NCBI RefSeq assembly: GCF_003400205.1
Contig: NZ_QUQV01000001.1
Coordinates: forward strand, 1-64,000
Length of the DNA: 64,000 nt
Direction of reading: 5' to 3'
Source: Bacillus sp. HNG
GTDB taxonomy: Bacteria > Bacillota > Bacilli > Bacillales > Bacillaceae_L
Shown in pieces: positions 51,876 to 60,745 of this stretch. The position numbers and the translations under genes are program-made. Below the pieces are notes generated by a model. It saw only the letters and a program-made list of their open reading frames with translations, searched no databases and was not told where the DNA came from. Numbering within the stretch: position 1 is the first letter of the stretch; every line of letters begins with the position of its first letter.

Positions 51876-53144
51876 ATGAAAAAGAAACGTTTTTCGTTCA
51901 TGGCACTTTTGCTTTCAGGTAGCTTACTTTTTTCTGCATGTAGTAATGATACGTCAACAACTCCTGATAAAGGAAAGGATTCAGGAAAGGTGGATGGTGA
52001 AATAACTGTTTGGGTTCATCCTTATACAGGTGATGCTAAGAAAGAAGAGGAAATGTGGAAAGAAATCACTGCAAATTACAACAAAGAGTTTCCTGACGTA
52101 GAAGTAAACATAGAAACGATTCCGTGGGCAAATCGAGACCAAAAAGTCCTAACTGCATTAGCAGCTAACAATGGACCAGATGTATTCTATGCGATTCCTG
52201 ACCAAATGCCACAATATGCAGATGTAGGAATGCTTTTAGAATTAGACCCATATTTAGAGGCTTCTGATCTTGAAGGGTTTGTTGATACTTCATTAGTATC
52301 TACTACATGGAAAGACAAGAAGTATGGATTACCAATCCTGCAAGAAGCTTATACATTCATTTATAATCTAGACGTCGTGAAAGCGATTGGAGAAGATCCG
52401 GCAAATCTACCAAAAACGTGGGAAGAATTTGAGGCATGGGCAGCAAAAGCAAAAGAAAAAGGTTTCTATGCATTAAACTATCTGGGAGGAGGTTCCATGA
52501 ATGGAACAATCTATCCTTGGGTTTGGCAAGCTGGTGGAGATGTTGTAACAGATGAAAATGAAGTATTAATCAATAGCTCTGAAAGTGTGAAAGCGTTCGA
52601 GATGGTAAATAATTTCTATCAAAAAGGATATATTCCAGAAGATTCGATTACAGCAACCACACAAGATGAATTATGGTTCGGTGGAAAAATATTGGCACAA
52701 CTTGGATCTGGGATAAGTATTACGATGATGGAAAAAGAAGGTAAATTTGATTTCGCAATTGCTCCTCCATTAACTGGTGAAAAGCAATTAACATATGGTA
52801 CAACTGGAATGTTTGTAGTGCCTTCAAACAGTGATAATCCTGATGCAGCAGCAGAATTTGTAAAGGCAGTAACAAATGCTGAAAACCAACGTATTTTCAA
52901 TACTGTAACACAATATATCCCAACCCAAGAAGAAGCAAAAGATATCTTTGATTCGAATCAATATATGAGTCAATTAGCAACATATACACAATATGCATTA
53001 CCTGGTGTTATACATCCAAAAGGGCGTGCAATCATGCCATTTATTCAAGCTGAAATTCAAGCTATGATGGCAGGAGACAAAACTCCTCAAGAAGCAGCAG
53101 ATGCAGCAGCTGAAGCAATCGAAGCTGAGTTAGCAAAGCCGTAA
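51876..53144 (+). CDS. ABC sugar importer, lipid-anchored solute-binding protein
   Basis: 422 residues. Signal and lipobox LFSACSND (Cys about residue 22) predict anchoring on the outer membrane face. The mature protein is a family 1 (maltose-type) binding protein: ITVWVHPYTGDAKKEEEMW opens the first lobe, NNGPDVFYAIPDQMPQYADV follows, and AAEFVKAVTNAENQRIFN sits near the end. It hands oligosaccharides to the two permeases encoded next. ATG follows AGGGGG. A hairpin after its stop probably protects a shorter mRNA, giving more binding protein than permease. No ATPase gene is nearby, so a shared MsmX-type ATPase is expected. The substrate is probably a GlcNAc-containing oligosaccharide, judged from its neighbours. 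Confidence 0.92.
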   Translation: MKKKRFSFMALLLSGSLLFSACSNDTSTTPDKGKDSGKVDGEITVWVHPYTGDAKKEEEMWKEITANYNKEFPDVEVNIETIPWANRDQKVLTALAANNGPDVFYAIPDQMPQYADVGMLLELDPYLEASDLEGFVDTSLVSTTWKDKKYGLPILQEAYTFIYNLDVVKAIGEDPANLPKTWEEFEAWAAKAKEKGFYALNYLGGGSMNGTIYPWVWQAGGDVVTDENEVLINSSESVKAFEMVNNFYQKGYIPEDSITATTQDELWFGGKILAQLGSGISITMMEKEGKFDFAIAPPLTGEKQLTYGTTGMFVVPSNSDNPDAAAEFVKAVTNAENQRIFNTVTQYIPTQEEAKDIFDSNQYMSQLATYTQYALPGVIHPKGRAIMPFIQAEIQAMMAGDKTPQEAADAAAEAIEAELAKP

Positions 53145-53165
53145 AATAATAGCTTCTTAACGTAA

Positions 53166-53200
53166 AGAGAGTTTTATTCCTTTTGAGAATAAAACTCTCT
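53166..53200 (+). other. Intra-operon stabilising hairpin
   Basis: AGAGAGTTTTATTC and GAATAAAACTCTCT form a perfect 14-bp stem, 21 bp after the binding-protein stop. Without a T run it should stabilise the upstream mRNA or partly terminate. Confidence 0.68.
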
Positions 53201-53249
53201 GTTTATGAAAACTTGTTTTGTTTATCAATAAAAGAAATAAGGTGATAGC

Positions 53250-54206
53250 TTGGAAAAGGTCGTAGAAACTCATAACAAAGTACCTCTGGAAAACATAAAA
53301 AAGGTCAAGCCTCCTTTAAAGAAAAGGATAAAAGATGAATGGAGAAGAAATGGTCTTGTTTATCTTGTACTTACTCCTGTATTAATCCATTTTCTAATAT
53401 TTCAAGTCATTCCATTTGTATATAGTTTTATATTAACATTTCTTAATTATCGAATTATCGGTACTTCCGAGTTCGTTGGTTTACGTAACTGGAAGCAATT
53501 GTTTCAAGATGAGATTGCTTTAAAGTCAATTTGGAACACTATTTTATTTTCCTTCTATTATATACTTCCTACAATGGCACTTGGTTTAATTTTAGCGCTT
53601 GTCATAAAATCAGGAATACGATTTACAAAATTTTTCAAAGGAATCTTTTTCCTGCCTGTTGTTACATCATTTGTTGTTGTGGCAGGTATCTGGGAATGGC
53701 TATTTTCAGGGACGGAATCAGGATTAATTAACTACTTATTAAGCTTCTTAGGGATTGGACCTCAGTTGTTTTTATCTGATTCTTCACAAGCCTTACTTGT
53801 ATTGGCAGGTTTGAGTATATTCAAAGTATCTGGAAGCACAATGATCTATTACTTTGCTGGGCTCCAGTCCATTCCAAAAGATATGTATGAAGCCGCAAAA
53901 ATTGATGGTGCTTCACCTTTAAAATCCTTTTGGTTAATCACTTTCCCATTATTAAAACCGATTCATTTCTATGTATTAATCATTACGACAATTGGTTCTT
54001 TCCAAATTTTTGACTCTGCATTTTTATTAACAAACGGAGGACCAAACTTCTCAACAAGCACAATTGTATTTTATTTATACCAAATCGGATTCACGAATTT
54101 GAACTTTAGCTATGCAGCTGTTTTATCTTACGTATTATTTGCGATTATCTTAATCATTTCGCTTATTCAGAGAAAATACTTTGGAAAAGATCAAGGTATT
54201 TATTAA
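53250..54206 (+). CDS. ABC sugar importer, permease 1
   Basis: 318 residues from a TTG behind AAGGTGAT. The cytoplasmic N-terminus is long and basic (KKVKPPLKKRIKDEWRRNG), followed by six membrane helices from residue about 35. The EAA loop that docks the ATPase is DMYEAAKIDGASPLKSFW, with the canonical EAA---G spacing. MalF/UgpA-type permease; pairs with the next gene product. Confidence 0.92.
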   Translation: MEKVVETHNKVPLENIKKVKPPLKKRIKDEWRRNGLVYLVLTPVLIHFLIFQVIPFVYSFILTFLNYRIIGTSEFVGLRNWKQLFQDEIALKSIWNTILFSFYYILPTMALGLILALVIKSGIRFTKFFKGIFFLPVVTSFVVVAGIWEWLFSGTESGLINYLLSFLGIGPQLFLSDSSQALLVLAGLSIFKVSGSTMIYYFAGLQSIPKDMYEAAKIDGASPLKSFWLITFPLLKPIHFYVLIITTIGSFQIFDSAFLLTNGGPNFSTSTIVFYLYQIGFTNLNFSYAAVLSYVLFAIILIISLIQRKYFGKDQGIY

Positions 54207-54239
54207 GGCTGAGCGTGATTGTAAGGGAGATGAAATATC

Positions 54240-55046
54240 TTGATAAAAAAACTACTTAACTATTTTGTACTGTTCTTCCTAGGATTTTGCTTTCTACTGC
54301 CATTTTTAATTATGGCATTAAGTTCATTTAAAGAAACGACTTTTGCAGCTATGGATCCGTTATTTTGGATTCCAGACAGCGTGTCATTTAGTAACTTTGC
54401 GTACCTATTTCGTAATGATAATTTCTTACGATGGATTTTTAACTCGGTAGTAATAACCATTATTCCTGTTTTTTCACAAATGTTTTTTGCTGGTTTACTA
54501 GGTTATATATTTGCTAGGAAGCAATTCATCGGAAGGGAATTCATATTCTGGACATTTATGGCCGTAATCATGATACCGTCGCAACTGCTTATCATTCCGA
54601 AATTCATCATGTTTTCAAAATTTGGTTGGATTAATGAATACCAAGCTTTAATTGTTCCCGAACTTTGGGCGATAATGGGTGTGTTTTTAGTTCGCCAATT
54701 CATGCAAGGGATTCCTATGGAATTAGATGAAGCCGCAAGAATGGACGGAGCTAATGATTTTCAGGTGTTTCGTAAAATTTATATGCCATTAGCATTTCCA
54801 TCTATCGCAACTGTTGGGACATTCGCGTTTGTAAGTAACTGGAATGATTTATTTCAGCCATTAATTTATATGACAAATGAAAAAATGTACCCAATCACAG
54901 TTGGGCTAGCTTCCACATTGAGCAAAGAAGGAAACTTTGGAATTGAAATGGCCGGAGCGACACTCTCATTTATCCCGACCTTCTTAATCTTCTTATTCTT
55001 CCAGAAGTATTTCACAGAAGGCATCCAGTTATCAGGTCTTAAATAA
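54240..55046 (+). CDS. ABC sugar importer, permease 2
   Basis: 268 residues from a TTG after GGGAGATG, 33 bp after permease 1. Six membrane helices. The EAA loop is MELDEAARMDGANDFQVFRK; the C-terminus TEGIQLSGLK matches the usual ending of MalG/UgpE-type permeases (T-G-hydrophobic-K). Forms the translocation pore with permease 1. Confidence 0.93.
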   Translation: MIKKLLNYFVLFFLGFCFLLPFLIMALSSFKETTFAAMDPLFWIPDSVSFSNFAYLFRNDNFLRWIFNSVVITIIPVFSQMFFAGLLGYIFARKQFIGREFIFWTFMAVIMIPSQLLIIPKFIMFSKFGWINEYQALIVPELWAIMGVFLVRQFMQGIPMELDEAARMDGANDFQVFRKIYMPLAFPSIATVGTFAFVSNWNDLFQPLIYMTNEKMYPITVGLASTLSKEGNFGIEMAGATLSFIPTFLIFLFFQKYFTEGIQLSGLK

Positions 55047-55072
55047 GTTAACGTAAGTAAGGGAGTGAATTT

Positions 55073-55972
55073 ATGAGGGATTTAAAAATAGGAATGATTG
55101 GTCTCGATACCTCACATGCAACTGCTTTTACAAAGTTATTAAATGATCCGTCCCACCCTTTTTATGTAGGGGGTGGGAAAGTAGTTATGGCGCATCCAAT
55201 GAGCTCATCTGATTTTAATTTAAGTTATTCCCGTGTTGGTCCAATTACGAAAGTAGTTGAGCAACTGGGTGTTCAAATCGTCCATACGATGGAAGAAGTG
55301 GCAGAGCATTGCGATGCAATTTTAATAGAGTCTGTTGATGGAAGGGTTCATCTTGATCAAGTAAGCAAATTGTGTAAGTTTAAGAAACCTTTATTCATTG
55401 ATAAACCATTATGCTTAACTACCTCTGATGCAAGAAGAATCGTGGAGCTAGCTGATCAATACGAGACACCTATTATGAGCTCTTCAGCCTTGCGATATGC
55501 GAAAAGCTTAAACATGGCACTTGCCATAGAGGATAAAGGGAAGATAATTGGAGCTGACTGTTTTGGACCGATGGAGATTGTTGACACCCAACCTGGGTAT
55601 TTTTGGTATGGGATTCATGCGGTTGAAATGCTCTATACGATAGTTGGGAGTGGTGCAAAGCATGTTCGTTCAGAATCGAACGAGGATTTTAATGTAATTG
55701 TTTCAGAATGGCAAGATGGTCGACTTTTTAGCGTGAGAGGGAATAGAAAAGGAAATGGAGATTTCGGTGCCGTTATTCATTTTGAAAAAGGTAGTGAGTA
55801 TGTATCGATAAATTCTTCCTCAAAACCCTTTTATGCTAGTTTATTAGAGAATGTTATCGATTTTTTTAAGGACGGTAAAACACGAGTGCCATTGCATGAA
55901 ACAATAGAAATTATTCGGTTCATTGAGGCAGCAAATGAAAGCAAGGAAACAGGGAAAAAGGTGTATATATAA
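55073..55972 (+). CDS. Gfo/Idh/MocA-family oxidoreductase
   Basis: 299 residues. The Rossmann start is atypical: KIGMIGLDTSHATAFTKLL, with GLDTSH where most relatives have GXGXXG, a variant known in some sugar-acid clusters. ILIESVDGRVH and the LFIDKPLCL (DKP for EKP) loop give the cofactor and active-site Lys. YFWYGIHAVEMLYTIVG supplies the C-terminal His region. NAD(P)-dependent oxidation or reduction of a sugar or keto-sugar is expected. It is the last gene of the importer operon, 26 bp after the permease. ATG follows GGGAGTG. Confidence 0.84.
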   Translation: MRDLKIGMIGLDTSHATAFTKLLNDPSHPFYVGGGKVVMAHPMSSSDFNLSYSRVGPITKVVEQLGVQIVHTMEEVAEHCDAILIESVDGRVHLDQVSKLCKFKKPLFIDKPLCLTTSDARRIVELADQYETPIMSSSALRYAKSLNMALAIEDKGKIIGADCFGPMEIVDTQPGYFWYGIHAVEMLYTIVGSGAKHVRSESNEDFNVIVSEWQDGRLFSVRGNRKGNGDFGAVIHFEKGSEYVSINSSSKPFYASLLENVIDFFKDGKTRVPLHETIEIIRFIEAANESKETGKKVYI

Positions 55973-55995
55973 AAGGAAACCCTTTAAGTGAAAAC

Positions 55996-56032
55996 AGCGG
56001 GTAATGTAGTTCCCGCCATTTCATTCTTTTTT
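55996..56032. terminator. Terminator between convergent units
   Basis: GCGGG and CCCGC form a short GC stem with a 10-nt loop; T-rich sequence follows in the plus direction and TGTTTTC on the minus strand. Confidence 0.55.
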
Positions 56033-57388
56033 TATTTCATGGTCATCGAGGATAAAGCTAAGTCGATAAATTCGTCTTGGTCTACCTTTGTAGGTGATCT
56101 TTTCTTCACCTACAATATCCACTAGATTGGCGTCCATCCACTTCAATAGGATTCGATGTGCACTTCTTGTTGTAATGTTTAATGTAGTGGCTAACTCTTG
56201 GGCTGTATAATCATATTTTTTATGACGTGCTACTCGTGCCATTAGCTTTGTCATATATGCGGCTGACATTCCAGCCTGTTCGGCTTTATTAAGGAGTTCA
56301 GCATCAGTGATGGATAAATCATATTTTTCATATTGAGTATCCGTGATAATGTCAACTGGACCAATCACACTTTGATCTTCACGAACGATATAGCAGACAT
56401 TACCGCCTAATTCTTTTGATTGACGCAGGGCAATTCTAGCATGGTTACCTGCTTCCGCTGCAGAGAGACCGAAGCCGACACCAATACTTATGGATACACC
56501 TAACTCTGTTTTGGCTGAGTTTAATATGGGTATGAATTTATAACCACGGGTTTCTCTTTCGAAAATACCGCGGGTCGTAATAAATGAAAACTCATCTCCG
56601 CCAGAATTGATCAAGTGACCATCAATTAGCTTTGTATAGTTTAGCATCATTTGTTGAAATTTTAGCTTAAATACTTGTACTTCATGTTCTGTTTTGTATT
56701 TTTCAGTAGCTTTATCAAATTGATCAATATCGATAATACCAAACACAATTTGTGATTCCTTATTTTTACGAGCCTCCGTCGCTAGCAATGCACGCTCGAG
56801 TGAAACAATTAAGTCCTGATAGGTTGGGGTTACCCATTCATTCGGTATGCCCAAATCAGATAGTTTCAGTGAAACCTCCTGGGTACCAGTAATGACAATG
56901 GAACTAAAGTTTTGATAATTATGTTGGTGAAATTCAACAATTTCCTCAAAAGTAGTAGTCTGACTGTAATGTGGAAAGGATGTAAATTCGTAATTGGATT
57001 CGCCTAATTCATATAGGATTTGTTGAATGTATTTCTCTTCAACAGTATCAATAGAAATGTGCCTGAGGTCATATTTATTTTTAATCAAAAATAAGGATCG
57101 ATACAGGCCAGTACCCATTAAAGGAACATAATGGGCCGGAATAGCAAAATTGAAAAGTTGTTTGGCCTTCAGGTAAGTAGGAAATTCCATGAAAAGGAGA
57201 ACTTCAACCTTATTGACCAAGTTTTCTATATCCTTAGGTTCAATCGTAGAAGGTGTTGAATGTAAAAAGAAAGGTTGAAAATTAGGAAAAGATTCAAGCG
57301 CTTTCATAATTTCGTTCACAAGTTCTACAGGACTCACGATACCGATAATAATTTCAGTACCATTAGTTGATAATTGATTCGTTTTCAT
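56021..57388 (-). CDS. Transcription regulator with GGDEF-like and winged-helix domains
   Basis: 455 residues from ATG 57388 behind TGGAGATG; an ATG 24 bp upstream lies inside the operator and is not favoured. The N-terminal part (residues about 10-110, GIVSPVELVNEIMKAL and so on) looks like a PrpR-N-type or receiver-like sensor. The middle (about 215-350) is a GGDEF-class nucleotide domain: FGIIDIDQFDKATEKY (metal-binding D-I-D), an intact GGDEF in NSGGDEFSFITTRG, and GVSISIGVGFGLSAAEAGNH. The C-terminus is a winged helix (YTAQELATTLNITTRSAHRI, then GRPRRIYRL). Some pipelines might label such proteins GTP cyclohydrolase IIa. It is the only regulator in the sugar cluster and a 25-bp palindrome lies downstream of its own promoter. 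It probably senses a nucleotide and controls the cluster. Confidence 0.8.
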   Translation of the reverse strand: MKTNQLSTNGTEIIIGIVSPVELVNEIMKALESFPNFQPFFLHSTPSTIEPKDIENLVNKVEVLLFMEFPTYLKAKQLFNFAIPAHYVPLMGTGLYRSLFLIKNKYDLRHISIDTVEEKYIQQILYELGESNYEFTSFPHYSQTTTFEEIVEFHQHNYQNFSSIVITGTQEVSLKLSDLGIPNEWVTPTYQDLIVSLERALLATEARKNKESQIVFGIIDIDQFDKATEKYKTEHEVQVFKLKFQQMMLNYTKLIDGHLINSGGDEFSFITTRGIFERETRGYKFIPILNSAKTELGVSISIGVGFGLSAAEAGNHARIALRQSKELGGNVCYIVREDQSVIGPVDIITDTQYEKYDLSITDAELLNKAEQAGMSAAYMTKLMARVARHKKYDYTAQELATTLNITTRSAHRILLKWMDANLVDIVGEEKITYKGRPRRIYRLSFILDDHEIKKE

Positions 57389-57404
57389 AATGTCATCTCC
57401 AGTA

Positions 57405-57429
57405 AAAGACATATTAAAGAAATGTCTTT
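57405..57429. promoter_or_regulatory. Palindromic operator in the regulator leader
   Basis: AAAGACAT (57405-57412) and ATGTCTTT (57422-57429) are perfect inverted repeats 9 bp apart. The half-site AAAGAC is the same as the first half of the cluster operator. It lies downstream of the predicted start of transcription of the regulator gene, so autorepression is likely. Confidence 0.6.
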
Positions 57430-57445
57430 AAATAATCTTACTACT

Positions 57446-57474
57446 AGATTAAGAGGAACTTATTCAATTGTCAA
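57446..57474 (-). promoter_or_regulatory. Promoter of the GGDEF/winged-helix regulator
   Basis: On the minus strand, TTGACA (57469-57474), 17 bp, then TAATCT (57446-57451): a good sigma-A promoter. Confidence 0.68.
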
Positions 57475-57490
57475 TGAAAAAGAGGATTTA

Positions 57491-57539
57491 TTTAAAGACT
57501 TTTAAGTGACTTGTCTTTTAATAAACCCAACTATACAAT
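57491..57539 (+). promoter_or_regulatory. Operator-promoter of the epimerase-to-glycosidase operon (cluster element)
   Basis: TTTAAAGAC (57491-57499) and GAC (57508-57510), 11 bp apart, run into -35 TTGTCT (57511-57516). After 17 bp comes TACAAT (57534-57539). Confidence 0.78.
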
Positions 57540-57608
57540 GTAGGTAATTAGTAAGTAACCATGTTTTTCCTAATAAAAACTTAAAAAACATATCTTAGGA
57601 GGATCTAA

Positions 57609-58625
57609 ATGAAAACGATTGCGGAATTAGAGGATTTTATGTCAACGCCTAGTGAGGCATTGATAAAAGATATTCAACAACTTGATGGAGATATCATGAT
57701 TTTAGGTGTAAGTGGGAAAATGGGACCGACTTTAGCCAAACTAGCGAAGAGAGCTGTTGATCAGGCAGGTTTACCAAAAAAAGTAATTGGTGTTGCGAGA
57801 TTCTCAGATGAGAGTTTAATAGAAGAATTAGAGGTATCTGGAATTGAAACAATCAAAGCTGATCTTTTGAAGGAAGAAGACCTCCAAAACCTTCCAAATG
57901 TGAAAAACATTATTCTTATGGCAGGAACTAAATTTGGAACAGTCGGGAATGAGCATCATACATGGGCAATGAATGCTTATCTTCCAGGACGGATCGCTGA
58001 AAAGTTTAAGGACTCACGAATTGTTGCGTTTTCAACAGGAAATGTCTATCCATTAACCTCTGTATTAAGCAATGGTTGCACGGAGGACGTTTCACCAAAC
58101 CCTGTAGGTGAATATGCACAATCCTGTTTAGGAAGAGAACGAGTGCTCACGTATTTTTCTCATAAATACAATACACCGGTTGTTCTTTTTAGATTAAATT
58201 ATGCAATTGATCTTCGATATGGAGTTTTACTCGAAATTGCAAAATCAGTGTTCCAAGGTACCCCTATCGATTTAACAATGGGAAATGTGAATGTGATTTG
58301 GCAAGGTGATGCGAATGAATATGCAATTCGCTCCTTATTACATACAAATCATCCGCCACAGATCATCAATGTTACAGGACCTGAAACGCTATCTATAAGA
58401 TGGTTGGCCAATGAATTCGGAAAACGAATGAAGAAGGACCCATTATTTGTGAATAGTGAGAGTCCTACAGCATTGCTGAATAATGCATCTCACGCCCATA
58501 AATTATTTGGTTATCCGAAGGTAACCGTTCAACAGATGATGGACATGATTTCTGAATGGGTTATCAGTGATGGGCAAACCATTAATAAGCCAACCCATTT
58601 CCAAGAAAGAGAAGGTGCATTTTAA
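57609..58625 (+). CDS. NAD-dependent epimerase/dehydratase-like protein
   Basis: 338 residues of the extended short-chain-dehydrogenase fold. The nucleotide loop is IMILGVSGKMGPTLAKLA (residues about 31-48). LMAGTKFGTVG and AFSTGNVYPL are the usual strands 4 and 5. The catalytic Tyr appears in VGEYAQSCLGRERV, but the Lys four residues later (YXXXK) is replaced by Cys, so a normal redox step is doubtful; it might be a lyase, a non-redox enzyme or a binding protein. ATG follows TAGGAGG. First gene of an operon of at least six genes, overlapping the next start (TAATG). Confidence 0.8.
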   Translation: MKTIAELEDFMSTPSEALIKDIQQLDGDIMILGVSGKMGPTLAKLAKRAVDQAGLPKKVIGVARFSDESLIEELEVSGIETIKADLLKEEDLQNLPNVKNIILMAGTKFGTVGNEHHTWAMNAYLPGRIAEKFKDSRIVAFSTGNVYPLTSVLSNGCTEDVSPNPVGEYAQSCLGRERVLTYFSHKYNTPVVLFRLNYAIDLRYGVLLEIAKSVFQGTPIDLTMGNVNVIWQGDANEYAIRSLLHTNHPPQIINVTGPETLSIRWLANEFGKRMKKDPLFVNSESPTALLNNASHAHKLFGYPKVTVQQMMDMISEWVISDGQTINKPTHFQEREGAF

Positions 58626-59680
58626 TGCTACAAGAGGCTGTTAAGAAAAAGCTTCATGAGGGCACGGTGATTCCAGCTCATCCGCTTGCATTGACAAAAG
58701 AAAGAAAGCTTGATGTAGCAGGTCAGAGAGCATTAACACGCTACTATATTGATGCTGGTGTTGGTGGAATTGCAGTAGGGGTTCATACCACACAATTTGA
58801 AATTCGTGATCCTGAATTCAATTTGTATCAACAGGTTCTATCGCTTGCGATTGAGGAAACGAGGAATGCCGATATTCCCGAAGGCTTTATTAAGATAGCT
58901 GGTATTTGTGGACCGACAGAACAGGCCATTAGTGAAGCAACGTTTAGTAAAGGGATTGGTTATGATTTAGGACTGTTAAGTATGGGTGGTTTAAATCATC
59001 TATCTGAAGAAGAATTACTCGAACGTGCCGAAAAGGTAGCGGATATTATTCCGATATTTGGATTTTATCTACAACCTGCAGTGGGGGGACGAATTTTCTC
59101 CTATGAATTTTGGGAGCGTTTTGCCTCCATCCCAAACGTGTATGCGATAAAAATTGCACCATTTGATCGATATTGTTCAATAGACGTTGTCCGTGCCGTT
59201 TGTCATTCACCTCGTAATGAGGAGATTGCCTTATACACTGGAAATGATGATAACATCATAAATGATTTACTCACAACATTTGAATTTACTGTTGGAAATC
59301 AAGTGGTAGAAAAGAAAATCGTTGGTGGTCTTCTTGGACACTGGTCGGTTTGGACAAAGCGAGTCGTTGAAACATTTGAGGAGATAAAAAAGGTTAGAGA
59401 TCAGGAGTCTATTCCAAAGAAGCTGTTCACTCTCGGACAACAGATCACGGATGCTAATGCTCCGATATTTGATTCGCGAAATAGTTTTAAAGGCAGCATC
59501 GCCGGAATCAATGAAATCTTAGCTAGACAAGGATTGCTTCGAGGAAATTGGTGTTTAGTAGATCGTGAAGTGTTAAGTCCAGGTCAGGCAGAAGAGTTAG
59601 ACCGTATTTATACTAGCTACCCACATTTGCATGATGATGAGTTTGTAAAAGCGAATTTATCAAAGTGGTTGTCTAAATAA
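58625..59680 (+). CDS. Dihydrodipicolinate synthase-family (DapA/NanA superfamily) lyase
   Basis: 351 residues, an (alpha/beta)8 barrel longer than the usual 290-300. The Schiff-base Lys is in NVYAIKIAPFDRY (about residue 177), with Tyr in IFGFYLQPAVGG as the proton-relay residue. GVGGIAVGVHTTQFE replaces the usual G-TGE substrate loop, so the substrate is not dihydrodipicolinate or sialic acid in the ordinary way. It should cleave or form a C-C bond next to a keto group, possibly retro-aldol cleavage of a keto-sugar acid. It starts within the stop of the previous gene (TAATG), so expression is coupled. Confidence 0.82.
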   Translation: MLQEAVKKKLHEGTVIPAHPLALTKERKLDVAGQRALTRYYIDAGVGGIAVGVHTTQFEIRDPEFNLYQQVLSLAIEETRNADIPEGFIKIAGICGPTEQAISEATFSKGIGYDLGLLSMGGLNHLSEEELLERAEKVADIIPIFGFYLQPAVGGRIFSYEFWERFASIPNVYAIKIAPFDRYCSIDVVRAVCHSPRNEEIALYTGNDDNIINDLLTTFEFTVGNQVVEKKIVGGLLGHWSVWTKRVVETFEEIKKVRDQESIPKKLFTLGQQITDANAPIFDSRNSFKGSIAGINEILARQGLLRGNWCLVDREVLSPGQAEELDRIYTSYPHLHDDEFVKANLSKWLSK

Positions 59681-59701
59681 TTGACGGAAGAAGGATTTCA
59701 A

Positions 59702-60706
59702 ATGAAAAGAATAGTCGCCCACAACAAGAAAGTTGAAATCATTGAGGATGAAATTCCAAGTATAGAAGGAAAACCTTCCTATATTTTAGTTAAAACATTA
59801 TATTCAGTTATTTCACCAGGCACTGAGCTATCATTATTATCAATTAGTGAAAATAAGCAGGTTCATCTTGGCTACAGTGCAATCGGAGAAGTCGTTGATT
59901 GTGGTAATGACATTACCGATGTGAAAAAAGGAGATCTTGTAGCTTGTTACGGCGCACCATATGTTCACCATGATGAATATTTACGAGTACCGAAAACGTT
60001 GTATGCTAAGCTTCCCGAAAATCTCGATCCAAAGGAAGCAGCTCTAGGTGGACTTGGTGCGATTGCGATTCATGCTCTGCGTATTGCTAACCTTCAATTT
60101 GGTGAAACAGTTGTGATTGTCGGACTAGGCGTTTTAGGACAATTAATTGCCAAAATTGCTAATGCAGCTGCTTACAATGTGATAGCGTATGACCTTCACG
60201 AAAGTCGTGTAGAGATGTTAAAGAAAGAAAACATTAAATCATTTGCAACCGTAAAAGAGATGGAAGAAGCCATTCAGGTTGAAACGAAATCTCGTGGGGC
60301 AGATGCAGTACTATTGTGTGCAGGTGGAAAACGCTCACCACTCACTCGTGAATGTTTAAAATGGATACGCACCAAAGGCAAAGCAGTTATTGTCGGTGAT
60401 ATTGAGCCAGACTTCCCTAGAGACTTAATGTTTGGTAAAGAAGCTCAGTTGCTTATTTCACGAGCAGGCGGTCCTGGAAGATATGACAGTATATATGAAA
60501 AAGAAGCAATCGACTATCCTTATGAATATGTTCGCTGGACAGAAGGAAGGAACCTGGAAGAATATATTCGACTGATTAAGGAAAAACGGATTGATGTCGG
60601 ACCATTTATTTCAGAAGTAGTCGAATTTGGAGATGCACCACAAGAATTTGAAAAACTATTAAACAAGGAATCTACCACACTAACCAAATTAATTCACTTT
60701 ACGTAA
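59702..60706 (+). CDS. Medium-chain zinc-type dehydrogenase
   Basis: 334 residues from ATG 59702 (AGAAGGA upstream); an in-frame TTG at 59681 is less likely. The NAD site is TVVIVGLGVLGQLIAKIA. The catalytic N-terminal half has VISPGTELSLLSI and HLGYSAIGEVVDCGNDITDV. The Cys of the usual zinc loop is not where it is in classical alcohol dehydrogenases (CYGAPYVHHDEYLRVP instead), as in the bacteriochlorophyllide or sugar-type branches. It likely oxidises a polyol or sugar hydroxyl. Third gene of the operon. Confidence 0.83.
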   Translation: MKRIVAHNKKVEIIEDEIPSIEGKPSYILVKTLYSVISPGTELSLLSISENKQVHLGYSAIGEVVDCGNDITDVKKGDLVACYGAPYVHHDEYLRVPKTLYAKLPENLDPKEAALGGLGAIAIHALRIANLQFGETVVIVGLGVLGQLIAKIANAAAYNVIAYDLHESRVEMLKKENIKSFATVKEMEEAIQVETKSRGADAVLLCAGGKRSPLTRECLKWIRTKGKAVIVGDIEPDFPRDLMFGKEAQLLISRAGGPGRYDSIYEKEAIDYPYEYVRWTEGRNLEEYIRLIKEKRIDVGPFISEVVEFGDAPQEFEKLLNKESTTLTKLIHFT

Positions 60707-60745
60707 TTTGAGGAACTGGTTGAATATGGAGGATTTCGAAATCTA

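Noticed and set aside
57389-57412. Eight-residue longer N-terminus of the GGDEF regulator
   Set aside because: Its ATG lies inside the palindromic operator and lacks a ribosome binding site, whereas TGGAGATG precedes the ATG at 57388.
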